NCBI GenBank assembly: GCA_030549495.1
Contig: JAUIRK010000971.1
Coordinates: forward strand, 186,001 to 250,000
Reading direction: 5' to 3'
DNA: 64,000 nt
Source of the DNA: Nectonema munidae
Lineage: Eukaryota > Nematomorpha > Nectonematoida > Nectonematidae
Position 1 is the stretch's first letter, and the number at the start of each line of letters is the position of its first letter. A model generated the notes under the pieces. The model was not told the DNA's origin. It saw nothing but the letters and a program-made list of their open reading frames with translations, and ran no database searches. Of the stretch, positions 1 to 13,617 are shown piece by piece. The translations under genes were made by a program, and so were the position numbers.

Positions 1-1107
1 CTTTATCTATCTGGATACAAGATTGTAGAAAAAAAATATTCCTTTAGACAGCTATATTATTCGCGAAAAAGCAAAAAGTCTGTACAAACTAATGATGATA
101 AACTAATGATAATGCTAGTGGACATTTTGCGGATCTTAAATTTAAAGGAGTGACTATAGAATTTTTACCTCCAAAAACAACTTCTCTTATCCAGCCTTTA
201 TATCAAGGCGTTATTCGCTCTTTGCATTGTATCTCCATAACCTTGTTCAACATTTAGTTATGGAAATGGATGCAGATGAAAACTTTCAATTAACAAATTA
301 TTGGAAAAAATTCACAATTGCAAATTGCTTAACAATTGTTAACAAATCACTTGAATCTATAAAAAAGCAAACTTTAATGGCTGCTTGGAAAAAGTTATGG
401 CCTCATATTTCGTATAATGTTGAAAATTTCCTTCTAGAAGATATTCAAAATTCTTTAATTGAAGAAACTGTTTTTTTAGCTAGATGTTTAGGTGGAGAAG
501 GTTTTGGTGATTGCAACGAAGATGATATAAATTCATAATTGACTCTGGAATGGAAGCACTCACAGACATCGATTTAAAAGAATTAACTTAATTTAGCAGC
601 GAAGAAAAAAAGACGAAGAAGAAAAAGAAAAAGACTTTGATGACGAAGGACTTTGATTGAATCGCCTATCCAAAATTATTGAAAAAGTAAAAGAACTGAA
701 AGAATTGTGTATCGATTGGGACCCTAGTATGGAAAGATCTACAAAGTTTTGTAATTTAATTGATTCTTGTTTCAAACCGTATGCTGATCTTTTTAAAAAC
801 CTGAAAAAACAAAGATCAACTATCTGATCATGTCAGTTAAACTAGTTTCGCTTTTTTTAAATTTTTTGTGTGTTTGTCATTTATTCTACTAAATTTTTTT
901 ACAAATATTTCTGATAAATTATAACTTAGTGTATATAAAAAGAACAAGCCTAGTTAACTTTAAAAAAACAAATATATTGATTATATCTTCAATATGATAG
1001 TAAATTTTCATTTTAAACAATTTTTAAAATGGTAACAAATATTCCCGAATTTTCACTATTCGCGATTAGCTTTGGAACCTAACTCGGCGAATACGGGGGG
1101 TCAACTG
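1..1107 (+). mobile_element. pogo/Tigger (CENP-B-like) DNA transposon, internally deleted 3' part
   Basis: The bases near 40-100 read like the end of the CENP-B-type helix-turn-helix (IIREKAKSLYK). They are followed almost at once by the end of the DDE domain (NASGHF, then LPPKTTSLIQPLYQGVI), so most of the catalytic core is deleted. In the last catalytic block the usual LQPMDQGVI has Y in place of D. Residues coded at 227-538 match the Tigger/Jerky C-terminus, including the KKLWP block, and a further conserved tail lies near 720-830. The right end is a classic Tigger terminal repeat at about 1041-1107, ending GGGGGGTCAACTG next to a TA target dinucleotide. The 5' end lies outside the window. 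Dead element; family call firm, subfamily not assigned. Confidence 0.85.
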
Positions 1108-1214
1108 TATGAATTATTATCATTCAACATATTTGGCGAGATTGGTTCTCATCTTGTCAATAGTGAGATTGCCTAAAAGGTTAGCAAAAATTTTTTACAA
1201 AAATATTGGGATAA

Positions 1215-1603
1215 ATTCTTTCCATCAGATTACTCTGAAATTTACGAAAAATCTTTTTACGGAACTAACTATGTCTATAATTTACGATATCAGTGATTAA
1301 TTTTCCATTTAAAAAGTTATGCTTCTTTTATCATAATTTTTGGATTTTTTCATTCTACAAATTATTTTCGAGAAATAGGCCTTTTGAGATATTGAGAAAT
1401 TATTTTTTGGTTAATTTTGATTAATCGTGAATTATTGTACCCCTCAAGCTTCTGAATAATTGGGCCTCAAGACCCTACTACTCAAGAGCTAGGCCGGATC
1501 TATAAGATAATTTATAAATGGGGCGAATTTATGACATTTTTTTTTGAATAAATTGTTTCTGATTTTTCTATATGCAAAATCATTGTGAATGGATGCCTAG
1601 GTT
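1215..1603 (+). repeat. Left arm of a ~390 bp inverted repeat pair
   Basis: This stretch matches the reverse complement of 4157-4565 over its whole length with small indels. Shared blocks include TGCTTCTTTTATCATAATTT, AATTATTGTACC, CAAGACCCTACTACT and ATAAATTGTTT. It contains no ORF. The pair may be the long termini of one ~3.35 kb transposon or foldback element, or two copies of a dispersed repeat in opposite orientation. Confidence 0.7.
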
Positions 1604-1721
1604 ATTACTCGTATTACACCCGCAACATTTACTTATATCATGTAAAAGGATCTAAAATAAAACTTTTCTTGGGATGGAAAGAAATTGTTGCATAATACAG
1701 GGATGGTAGTTCAATTTAAAT

Positions 1722-2199
1722 CAGTGGTTCCCAAACTTTTTCTGATCGTTACCCACTTTTCATATATGATCCTTCTCTATGGCCCCCACAGCAATTATAG
1801 CCCTAGAACACCGTGACTGTCTACTAGTATCTAACAATTATAATCATAAGATTAATTAAAAAGGGTATTTTGCTAAAAGGTGTTTCAAGAATAAGCAAAA
1901 AAAGAAGGAAACAGAAAATCCACTGGATGGAAAAAGTTTATTAATCCTACGCTCTGTGATTTAATCTTTGAATCTTCACATTTGATAACATTGTAACAAA
2001 TAAGTGCTCTAGTTGGGAGACAATTCTACTCAGTGTGAAGGGTGATGTTGCAGATTATCGACAGGCTTCTTGATTCTTGGTTTTGTTTCACAACGTAGGT
2101 CATGCGTAGGTTTTATTTATGCATAGCCTCAGATTATGGCTCCTTAAATTTTGCTTTATGGCCGTCAGGGGGCCATGGCGCACAGTTTGGGAACCAATG
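1722..2199. mobile_element. Non-autonomous hAT element (MITE) with 8-bp TSD
   Basis: It starts CAGTGGTTCCCAAACTTTTT and ends with the inverted form AGTTTGGGAACCAATG. An exact 8-bp direct repeat ATTTAAAT flanks it at 1714-1721 and 2200-2207. The length of 478 bp, lack of coding capacity, terminal motif and target size all fit the hAT superfamily. It lies between the inverted arms at 1215-1603 and 4157-4565. Confidence 0.85.
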
Positions 2200-2273
2200 A
2201 TTTAAATGATAATTTCTTTCCTTACCTATACCAGATATAGAGAAACAAATAACATTTTCACAGAGTTGCAATT

Positions 2274-2726
2274 AGGGATTGCACCCCGAAGGCTTTTTTT
2301 CCCTCCCCGGCGAGCGGGGACCCTGAAGTAAATTTTTTCTCACCCTGAGGATTACCCGGAGTAAAAACATATTTTTTTATCAAGAAGAACACTAAAATTT
2401 TGAAATGATTTATTCAAAATTGTTCAAATAATAAAATACAGTCTGTTTTTGTTTACAATTTGAATTACATAAATACCATCACATGTGAATTGTTTAAAGG
2501 TTGAATCATGAATAATAAATAATACATATAGCTTTGAAATGCACATAATACATAAACACCACCACATTATCTATCATATAATATATGTAAAAATATGATT
2601 ATAACTGTGAATTTAATCTTGTATTTTTTTCCCGGGGAAAAAAGAGATTTTCCCCAAGGAGCGAGGAGGCTTTTTTTTCGTTTTTCCCCGGGGAGACGGG
2701 GACGGGGTCCCCGGGGTGCAATCTCT
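2274..2726. mobile_element. Short inverted-repeat element, family unknown
   Basis: Left end AGGGATTGCACCCCG and right end CGGGGTGCAATCTCT are inverted copies, and GC-rich subterminal blocks (CCCCGG-type) occur on both sides of an AT-rich centre. No coding sequence. I see no clear target duplication, so the superfamily is not assigned. It too sits between the long inverted arms. Confidence 0.6.
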
Positions 2727-4156
2727 ACAATACAATTTTGTTCCATTTTTCTCGCCTACAGTTTAATAATTTTAGAATATAGATTTGTCCATTAATTTCT
2801 TTTATAACCTCGTCATTACCATAAGCCAGCCTTTTCAGTGTGAAATAATTAAAATGGTATATCAGAACTTTTGGATTTCATGAAGTTAGTATGTTTTTAT
2901 GTGTCTGGCACTGAAGCATGTATTTCTTGGGTATTATGAAGAAGAACATCTCTTATCAATAAAGAAATCGTTTTTCCTTATATATAAATATCTATTTCAA
3001 AATTCGAATATTTTACATGTCCACTTTAAAATCTAAGTTATTTTATTTTACTTTTCATACTAAGAGGAACAAGATGGAAAGTAATGATGTCAAACTTTTA
3101 TTGTCTTATGATATTTTCATATATTTTCGATTGGCTTCCCCCATCGTTTATGTGTGAAAATTTTTATGGTAAGGAAAATAGTTCTCGTCAAGAATTGAAT
3201 CTTATAATACTTTTCAGTATAAATAAAATTTCCTCTCTCAAATATCACGCATGTTCATTACTTTTATCGAAAAAATTTTCTAAAATAAACTTTTTCAAAA
3301 TAAGCTATACATGAAAGCAATGTAAGGCTTATCTAGGTTTGAACTTTGAGCTTCATATTTAATATTTTGTTTACATATTTTGAATTAAACTTACAAGTAT
3401 ATTTATTTTAAAAAAATATTTGAAAAATGATTGAAAAAAAGTGTAAAATCTTACGGAAGTTGAAATTTGTTCAAGTATTGGAAAAGGATAGGGAATCTGC
3501 ATGCAGAGTCGTGAAAGAATGAAGGGTGAGTTGATTAAATAATCGTTTTCTAACCAAAAAAAGACAATAAAATGTCCAAAAAATTTGTTTCTAGTGAGGA
3601 AGAAAAAGGATGATGGAGGGGATGATGTTAATTATGATAATGAAGGAAATTGTAGATGCGATGTAGCAGAAGAGCTGGTGGTGTGAATGCAGCAATCCAA
3701 GTGAGTAAGTACTACCACTAACTCCTTCCCACTCTATGGCAGACGACGAGGCAGAAGAAAAAGAGGCAAATAGCTGACGACGCTCTGAATTATTCGCGTT
3801 GTTGTGTTTTTATTTATATTTATTTATTATTTCTACTATTTATTATACACGCGCTCATCTCCTAGCACGTATGTAATGTATATTATACACTTGGCCTAGT
3901 AATAATCATATAGCTACTACTAATCATCTTTATCTCTAATATCATTTTTATCGATTCGTATATGCATTCTTTGTGTAATATCTGGAAAAATGGTAAAATG
4001 GCATAAATAAGTGCTACTTCCATCGAGATGATAACCTGAACACCATCATGACGTCACAGGAAAAGCCAAAATTCATTTGAGAGAATCTACGTAAATTTTT
4101 CGGTTCTGTGCAACCTTGTGCTCAAGGCGATTCGGCCTCTTGGCAGTCGCGGATTC
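2727..4156. other. Non-coding stretch with possible UTR-like exons
   Basis: No recognised gene. A strong donor (AAGG/GTGAGT) lies at about 3524. It is followed by an acceptor (TTTCTAG) at 3595-3596 and a second donor-like site near 3702, so spliced non-coding exons are possible. A 31-codon ORF at 3427-3522 (MIEKKCKILRKLKFVQVLEK and on) faintly resembles a transposase helix-turn-helix. Purine-rich GAAGAAAAAGAGG sequence is present near 3750. Confidence 0.3.
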
Positions 4157-4565
4157 TTAGACATTTATTCACGATGATTTTGGATATAGAAAATTCATAA
4201 ACAATTTATTTTAGAAAAAAAAAGTTATAAAATCGCCCCATGGTAAATTATCTTCTATATCCGCTAAAATAAGAGCTATATTTTAGCTCTTAAGTAGTAG
4301 GGTCTTGAAGCCCAATTATCCGCAAGCTTGTCTTGACTCTTGAGAGGTACAATAATTTATGAAACTCTCAATATCTCACTCGAAAATAATTTGTTGAATG
4401 ATAAGATATAAAAATTATGATAAAAGAAGCACAACTTTTTAATAGGAAGATGAACCAATGAAATAATAGAACGAGATATAGTTCCGTAAATTTTGATCGG
4501 ATTTAATTACATTTAATGCGTTTTAAGCAAATTTCAGAGTAATTAATCTGATAAATCTATGAAAT
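4157..4565 (-). repeat. Right arm of a ~390 bp inverted repeat pair
   Basis: Inverted, diverged copy of 1215-1603. Homology extends from the outer TATCAGATT...ACTCTGAAATTTG block to the inner AAAATCATCGTGAAT block. The distance between arms is about 2.55 kb. Confidence 0.7.
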
Positions 4566-6663
4566 TTAATTTAATTTAAAATAACCTAAATTATTATGTT
4601 TTTTGGACAGTCTCAAATGAAACAAGAGCTAACTTATTTTTCATTGAGAGTATTACAGTTTTCAAAAATAAAAAAGCAACAATTCCCAAATACATCAAAA
4701 ATATTTCAAATCGCTGTTTTCAAGTATTTTTGGAATAATTTGTTCACGTTTTTTAAAAATAAGTTTTCGCTTTTAAAAGTTTTAACTTTAATTAAAGTTA
4801 ATTTTTAACCTCCTATGAAAAATTAAAAAATATGGTTTAAATTATAAAATATTTAAAAAATAATTAATACTTTAATTTAAATATTTCATTTGCAAGTCAT
4901 TCACTCCAAAACTACTTCATTTTTGGCAAATAGCTTTTACTTTATAAAAATTTTGTTGATTGAATAATTTATGAAAGAACCAAAATCCACCAAATTTCTT
5001 TCAAATTCGGTTAACTAAATATGGTTTTAAGTCTGAACTTTTTTCAAGATGCCATTATCTCACCCTATTATTATCATGGACACATAAAACCTGATTCTCT
5101 ATATTTCTATAGTTTCTCTTGATGGCAAGATATATATGAATACAATTAGAATTAACAAATACATGTACAGTGTACAAATGTATTTGATCGACGCCTAAGT
5201 GTTGACTGTCAACTTTACAAAATTATCCAATCAACTGTCAAATTTCTCAGCGGGACATTTTGTTAATATGCCAATCAACTGCTCGACACTTTATTTTTAT
5301 TTATAGTAGAACCCATGATGAGATCATATTTATCTGAATTTGCCAAACATCGTATATGAAATGACAGTCAGATTCAAAACCGTGGCTGTCAGATGGTCCT
5401 AACTAGATTTTCTATTCTGGTTTCCCTAGATTAGTGGTTTAAAATATAAAAATGATAATAATCATAATATATTTTTTTATTGAAAAATTACTTTTTTATT
5501 CCTTAAATTTCAAAAAACTTTTTTGCTCAAGTGGAAAAAAATTGATTTCTGGAAAACCGAGAACAAATTATGTTTCCAGTAAATTCCTAAGAAATCCTGT
5601 GAAAACAAAAAAGACAAAAATTGAGAGAAACTAGCATTAACTATTTAATATTAATAAGTTCTTCCAAATAATAAGATGATTTGATTACTAATTTTGAAAT
5701 TATAATTCTTTTAAATTTTCGCGGTTAATTCTCTATTTGGCGAAGCATTAAGATTTGCAGTAATTGAGATAATATGATGAAGATATTTGATCCTTAATAA
5801 TTGGCTAGCGGTATAGACAAACATATTTACTTAGATTTATAGATTTGGTATTTTTGTTATTTGCAAATTTATTGGGTTAGTTTGGATAATTAAAATTTTA
5901 CATATTTTACCTGAAAATTTTTTAGTTTCATTCACCATTTAAAACAAGTATTATTCTTAAAAATATAGAGAAACCTTTATTTTAATTTGATCCTTATAAA
6001 TTATAAAAAAATATTTAATCATATATCTTTGAAATAATTTTTTAACATGAGTATCTGCATTGGGTGAATTAATTAATCATACTTTAATTTGGTTTCATCT
6101 TGATGAATATTTTCAAAGTTAGGAACTTGTATATATTAGATGTCAAATACGAATACTACCATCAATATATCGATTGGCATCCATAAATTTCGCTTCAAAG
6201 TTTAAGCAATGGAATAAAACTATCACATTCTTTCGACCAAAATAGCTTAACATCTTGAAACTAAGAGATGATTTTATCTAGAAAAAACACATAACTTGAT
6301 TTAAAATAATAATTTAGAAAAAAGAAAAATGTAAAATAGTGCAACAAGTTGTCTTTTTGAAATAATATTATTCAACGGATTAATTATTATTTCATTCAAA
6401 CTGTAATGATGAATTGAAGTTTTTAGTTCAAATATATACAAAATTCATGTTGAAAGCCACTCAAAATAAGATGAGAACTCTCTTCATCATTTCGCATCTA
6501 TTCCCTGTTATCTAATTTGATAAAATGATTAAAACAAAGAATAGAAAAATGTTATCTAAATTTTTTCATCACTTGTATTGACTAATTTTTTATACAATAA
6601 CAAAATGACATGATAAATTGAAAGAAAATTTTCTTATCTACTTTTTTTGAACAGCCACCAACA
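4566..6663. other. AT-rich intergenic DNA
   Basis: No coding exon, RNA gene or transposon end was recognised. ORFs here are short and of low-complexity composition. Confidence 0.5.
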
Positions 6664-7467
<804 letters not shown>

Positions 7468-8859
7468 ATGATTCACATTCAAAAAATGATCTATGAAATT
7501 TAAAATTCATTGTTAAAAAACTTTACTGCAAAAGTTTGCCAATTACCAATTTTAATTTGGTTATGAGATAGCACCGTTGTGTGGTTACAACATTGTTGGT
7601 ATAAATATAATGAATATTCTTCATTAAAAAATAGCAAAGTTGTATTTTTCAAATACTATATAGGCAATGTATTCTGAAAGCCCATAAAAAAATCTTTAAT
7701 TTGGTATATCGAATGATACATTTAGTTGAGAAATGTGAAAGTTATAAGCGTTTTAATATTTGACTAAAATTTAAGCTAGGAACACTACAAATAAACTAAG
7801 CGTACACTAAGTAGCCCGATAAAATAAATCACACACGCGTGCTAGATGTGGTGAAGCGAATGCGAAATAAGAATCCACTGCGCTCACAAACGAGTAATGC
7901 AACATGTGTTTATCTTTCTTCCCATAGTTGTGCGCTAAGATCAATAACAAGCGTGATAGCAGTGGAAAGTGAGAGTATAAGAGTAGATATATATATATAT
8001 AAAGTGCAATGTGTGACTGATTGATGAGTCTAGAGAAAAAAGCTCTCGGTGACTGATGAGTAGTAAAGTTTGGACCTTGTCTTGAAAAAATTGAAAAAAA
8101 AGTTTCTAAGAACATTACTGTATATAAGAATCCTTGTAGAAAAAAATTTCAAAAAAAATTATTAAGATTTTAAAAACCTTACAAATGTATACTATTTACT
8201 TTTCATACTCCGTTCAGCATAGGAAATGTCTCAAGTATCGTGTTTTATAGGCGTTCTAGTTAATTGAAAAACATTGTCAAATTAAACGCATCGAATATTT
8301 CGATTTAGTATAATGGAATGGGTATGATGAGTAAAGCCTTAAAATTATATATCATTGGTACTTAAGAAATTAATATCAAAATTAAAACAATTATGAAAAG
8401 TTTATAAGATCGTGACAGTTCCTCAACTGCCAATCAATCATTAGGTTAATGAAATATAAGAAAAACTTGCGAAATTTTTTTATCAAATGACACAAAATGA
8501 TGCTAATAATAGTTATAATAAATTCACTCAAAACATTCATAAAATATTAGTTTATTTTTTTTTAAATGACAGTTTAAAATTTACCATATTTGCTGGTTCT
8601 TGAAGAAGAAAATTATGTATTAAAATAATTTAATAAAAAATTTGTTAGTAGAAAAAAAAATAAAAGGTAATTTTTTTCATACATTTAAAATTTCATCATT
8701 TTAAATGATAGTTAATTTGCTATCGTATTTAATACGTCACAATTCATTTAATTTTAAGGCGTTAGAACACTTTTGCCAGAAATTGCCTTTAGATAATAAT
8801 TAAAAAAAAACTAAAATGACAGAAAAATAGTCGTACTAAAATAACACAGCTCTCTATTT
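7468..8859. other. Intergenic DNA with a GC-richer, promoter-like island at 7800-8060
   Basis: Most of the stretch is AT-rich and empty. The part at 7800-8060 is clearly richer in G, C and CpG than its surroundings and contains a TATA-like run at about 7987-8003 followed by mixed-composition sequence. It could be a core promoter with a 5' exon, but no coding exon could be tied to it. Confidence 0.25.
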
Positions 8860-10620
8860 TTACAATTTTTGCAAAAATTAATTGTTATAGCTGTGCCATT
8901 TCCACAAGTTGGTAGTTTACATTCATTGCATGTTTTTGAGGCTTTATTACATTTAACGTATTGCTTTTATCGGACATTCATCTGTATTTTCGGATTCACG
9001 TCTATTTGTTCTTTCACATTTTTTGCTTTCAGAGAAGAATCTTCAGAATTATCACAAAGTTCTTCAAGTAACAAACAGGTTTATATAAATTCCAGGAATT
9101 TATCAAAGCAACATCTAATATATTAAAAAATACAGCTAGAGGCCATCTCTTGGTTTTTGCACTGGTTGAGTAGGTACGAGACATTTGATCAATGATAATA
9201 ATCTACGCCATATTTAGTGAATTATAAGTAATAGTTTCTGGTCTTTTTTTTTACTTCTTTGATCACAAAAATAGAGTTGTTGTGAAGACTGCTCAGAATT
9301 AGAACAACTTTTTTACTTTTGTTTTGTATGCCGTTAGGGACATATTATCACTGAAGTAAATGTTTAAAGTGAAAACTGTAATGTTTTTAGCATACATTCT
9401 TTAATTTCAATGAGAATTCCTTTTTTATTATCACGCAACGTTACGATAAACCGTGTACTTTCGGAAATTAAATCTGAAAGTCATTTTTTAGGTAAAGAAA
9501 TTGTCATAATTAATATTATAACCTTTTTTAGCAATAAAAGCCTGTATGGCTAACATTTTAACAACATATTCACCAAGAGGACAATAGGCGATTTCTTCAT
9601 CCTTACCATGGATATGGAAAACCCAAAACAAGTATTTTGTTTTCACATCCGCCATTAGCCAACATTATCCCATATTTGTCTCGCTTGTTGTGCAAATACT
9701 GTGTAAATGAGCATCTTGCTTTTGTTGCGAATAGTAGCTCATCAATAGTAAGTTCTGGATACGGAACATAAGAACTTCGGCTATTTTCGAAATATAAATT
9801 CCAAATTTTAGATATCATAATTAATTAATTAATTAAGTTGTTTGTGGCGTTCGCACCCATCATTTCGGATATCGTGGCCCGCCCGGGAAGAGTCCAAGTC
9901 TACCTGGACTTTCCATCCCACTAAACGCCTACCGGCCCTTGTTACAAAAGAATAGCTATACCTTGTTATATATATTATTTTACAAGAATTTATGTTACAA
10001 TATATAAATACATCTGAGTGAACGATACTATCCTAACGCGAACGCTCCCAATTGTCTAGTGATAGCTTGATTACTAACCACGTAGAATCGGGTCGCTAGA
10101 GCACTACCTAACCGTAAAAACCTTTGAATTCTTCAGAGGAAGAAAACCAGGGTAAAAAACCGGCACAGATATCATAGCAAACTTATCGTCTTTTATACGA
10201 ATTCTTCCTTGACTTTTAAAACCAAATCTCTCCTTTTAGTATAAAGCCAAAAAATTCCAACTCTTTAATTGAAAGATTCTATTCTTTTTTTTTTGTCTGA
10301 TGGCTCATTCAATGGTACATTTTTGAATATGAGATGGGATTCTCTAATCAAGTGAGCACGCGAATGCACAAGATGCTTGACTACTTATTTCACGATAGGA
10401 AAAACTCATTGTACTTGGGTTGGGTTTAAAAACGTTTTGAGTCGAAGCTCTTCCTTTGTTTACATTACTAATTTTACTCCATTCAGTTCCATCTTTAACT
10501 AGAGTTATACTTTCTTCTTCTTCTGAATGTTCATATAAAACAATAGTTTCATTGAATGTATAGTTTTTCGGTTTTTACTATCATCAGAAGGAATATGATT
10601 CAACTTCAGACTCAAAAAAA
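8860..10620 (-). mobile_element. piggyBac-family transposon relic (copy 2), interrupted by a retroposon
   Basis: Read on the minus strand it shows the piggyBac layout in order. An acidic N-terminal stretch with DGTEWSK lies near 10450-10560. Then come KDDKFAMISKIWNLYFENSR and YPELTIDELLF..RCSFTQYLHNKRDKYGI (9603-9818), which match the block before the catalytic DDD domain. A C-terminal cysteine-rich tail (CNECKLPTCGNGTA) lies near 8880-8950. The reading frame is broken many times and only short ORFs remain. Removing the insertion at 9820-10167 makes the flanking transposase frame continuous at that point, which shows the order of events. Terminal repeats were not identified. Confidence 0.8.
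9820..10167 (-). mobile_element. Retroposon (SINE or 5'-truncated LINE) inserted in piggyBac copy 2
   Basis: The 348 bp insert is GC-richer than its surroundings and is flanked by a perfect 9-bp direct repeat GATATCATA (9811-9819 and 10168-10176). On the minus strand it ends in a simple (TTAA)n tail, the hallmark of a non-LTR retroposon. The other end carries a motif (CCCTGGTTTTCTTCCTC) reminiscent of arthropod LINE/SINE ends. No terminal inverted repeats and no ORF. Confidence 0.7.
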
Positions 10621-11005
10621 GTTAATAATATACTAAAAATATCAAAAAAATATTAGTGAATGCTGAACAAATTGGAGAGTAAACAAGGAATTAACAAGGA
10701 AAAAAATTGCTCGATTATAAATCAAACTAAGCTTTGACAGCAATTCCTGTTATATATATATTATTATATATATCTTTCTCATCTTCGTTATTTCATGTGC
10801 TAAGTGTATCAAAAGCAATGGTTTATAATTTCATACCTTTCACTTCTCTAATTATTCTCCTAGAAGGGATGAAGGTGCTTTATCTAACATACGTTCATCA
10901 CTATATACTGTGCTATAAAAACCTCAACGTCACTTTAGGTACACCGTTAACTTGTGTTCAAACAAAAGAACACATGGTTTTAAATTTTATTCAATTAAAA
11001 GTGTT

Positions 11006-11314
11006 CAGTGCTGGTCAAACGGTGCACGCAGCGCACTGGTAGGCCCTTGTAGATAGCGAGGTGTGCCATGAAAGGTAGCCATGTGAATCCTAAGATTCTA
11101 TCTAGATCAGAGATTCTTTAGAAGGGGTGTGAGACAACATAGCAGGGGGTGGGAGAAACGACCAAATAATGGACAACATATGCACTATGTACCTCTTTAT
11201 ATTTTTTATTTTTAAATTTTATGACCGATTTTTTCATATCAATCTCAATGGTGCGCCCCAAATTTCAGTCATTTCATAAGTGCACCCTAGGGTAAAAAAG
11301 TTTGAGAAGCAGTG
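11006..11314. mobile_element. Degenerate non-autonomous hAT-like element
   Basis: Left end CAGTGCTGGTCAAACGGTGC and right end GTTTGAGAAGCAGTG are imperfect inverted copies of the hAT-type CAGTGCTTCTCAAAC terminus. An inner block with GTGCACCCTAGGG fits the same class. No clear target duplication remains. Confidence 0.5.
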
Positions 11315-13617
11315 AGATAGATGAATGGAACAAACTCATAAAATATTTCTATTTTAAAAGATAATTTAATTTTTAAAATTTAAGGCTACAGGGAATAGAA
11401 CATTTAAGGTACGGTCATTTTGACCGAAATGTCGTATTGGTGTTAAAACTTCGCCTGAATGAATTCTTATGGTGAACCACTTGAGTCAATTAGCTATACT
11501 AATTGCAATGTTTATCATATTATTTGATCCTTAATAATGCCATATTATACAGAGATAGTTGAAATTTAAATTTATTTCATTGAAACTTATATTGAGTTAA
11601 AAATATTAAAAAATCGCTAAAAAAAGTTTGTTAAAGAAAATTGTAATAAAAGGGAAAAAAACTCTTAAATAAAAATAAAAATCGCTACTCTGATAGTATA
11701 AACATCATCTCTCTATAATATAAAAACATTATATTTATATTATAAAGCTCGGAGAATATAGCATGTCTTCAAAGGAAAAATTGATAGGCAAAACGTTCCA
11801 CCAAGAACAAAACATTTAAGATAAAATTGATATCTACAATGCCACGCACCCACAGTAGGAATGTCGTGGTTCAATTTTGGCTTTGAATGTGCCCCCATTA
11901 TCTTTTATCATCTTGGTGAAGATTTCTCAATAATCGTATCAAAGAATCGCTTGTAGTAACGAAGACTCATTTCCTGCATTCAGCATCATCAAATTGCAGT
12001 GCAAATAAGATTACTGTGTGTTCGCATTTAGTGTTAAATTTAGTGTTAAATCAGATTAGTATTATTGATGATGTGATGATGATGATGATGATGATGAACA
12101 CTAAAAAATCCAAGTCAAGAAGGATTCTTCTGTTTCTTTCCTCTCTGCGTCCATGTAGTATAGAGAAAGGAAAGGAGCTTTTTTTACCAGGATTCACATG
12201 ACGACTTAAAATTAAAATTTTAATTATCTTCATTAACATTATTATTATATTGTTATTGAAGTGGATATCATCAAGTGGCGCTACAATTGAACAAATTTTT
12301 CACGGTCAATTTAACGCAATTTCATTCCTCACCATCTCTCATCGTCATATATCCTTCTCTCCTCATTGATTGGAGAGCAAGAGAGAGGGAATTGATAATG
12401 ATGATACTCTCGTCTCTTCAGTCTCACATATCATCCACGCTGTTTTGCACTCTGCGCTGAAAGTGTTAATATGTAAATTACTATTCCATCTCAATTTGAT
12501 CTCTAACACTCCTATCGATTCTTCATGTTTCAAGTATTCCCATAACCAATCAATCATTCATCCTCTCACTATCCAGCAACACAACTAAGTTGTAAATGAG
12601 TTGATAGTTTAGGGTTTCCAGACTTTTACATGTTCAAACCAGGAAAATCGCATTGAAAAAATGAAGAACAAAATTTTGAACTTCTTTCAAAAATATCTGA
12701 CAATTTTTCTTGAAAAGTTCCTCAACACTCAAGAAGTAGACAATACACAACTCTAATCATATTGAACTTCTAGTTGATTTTGTTGAAATTCTTTTACTTT
12801 TTGCATTGAAAATTCTTTTACTGATATATTTTCTGATGAATGTTCCTTGAAAAAGGAGTCATATATTTCAGATAATATATTTTAAGTTAAACAAACTTAT
12901 TTAATTTTTAGCACAAAGATATATTTAAAATTTTTAATTTAATTGTTATTTATAAGTACAATATATTAAATTTAAAAATAGCTTCATATGTATTTGATTT
13001 GTAATACTTTGAAAAAAACGATATCTTTATTCATTTTGCGTCTCATTTCAACTTAAACAAGCACCATTTGAGTTTATATATAGCCGTGTGGAGCGTGACA
13101 AACAGTTTGAGAAGCACTGTTCTAGAGACATAAAAACGACAATAATTAGCTATACCCTTTCGTGACCAGTGTATCGTATCATATATGATACATAAACAAT
13201 TTAATCTTTGTCTGCTTTTTCAAATATTTTTGTATATGAATCTTCTGCTTTTTAATAAATATCGTCTGATTTTTCTGGTCACGAAATGGTTATAACTAAC
13301 ATAGATTATTTAAAAAAGGAAAATATTTCAAAATTAGCTTAAAATTCGTGATATTCTACCGTTAAAGTATTGAACTCCATTTTTCACAAGCTTTGTTCAC
13401 TACTGGAAATTTTACGTTTGCCGCAAATTTACTCACAAACAAAAAATTGAAATTTATTATAATAATATAATCAAAAAATTATTTTATTTTTAGTTAATTT
13501 AAGTAAATATTTTAGTTAGTAAGATGGTTAATTATTATTTGTTTATACACGTGTAGGAAATGATGTACTCGCATATGAGTGTAATGTAATAGATATAGAT
13601 ATATAACATTTTTACTT
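11315..13617. other. Intergenic DNA, no gene recognised
   Basis: It contains a short (GAT)n tract at about 12075-12096 and a GC-richer stretch at 12000-12600 with CT/GA-rich sequence that may be regulatory. At about 13095-13120 the sequence ACAGTTTGAGAAGCACTGTT looks like an isolated hAT terminus. Its partner end is doubtful (a weak candidate lies near 12612). Confidence 0.35.

Noticed and set aside
3427-3522. 31-codon ORF with helix-turn-helix flavour (KLKFVQVLEKDRESACRVVKE)
   Set aside because: Too short, stops at once, and no transposase follows; kept only as a note in the intergenic entry.
8023-8100. CTGATTGATGAG and CTGATGAG words as hammerhead cores
   Set aside because: No stem II followed by GAAA and no cleavage triplet in the right place.
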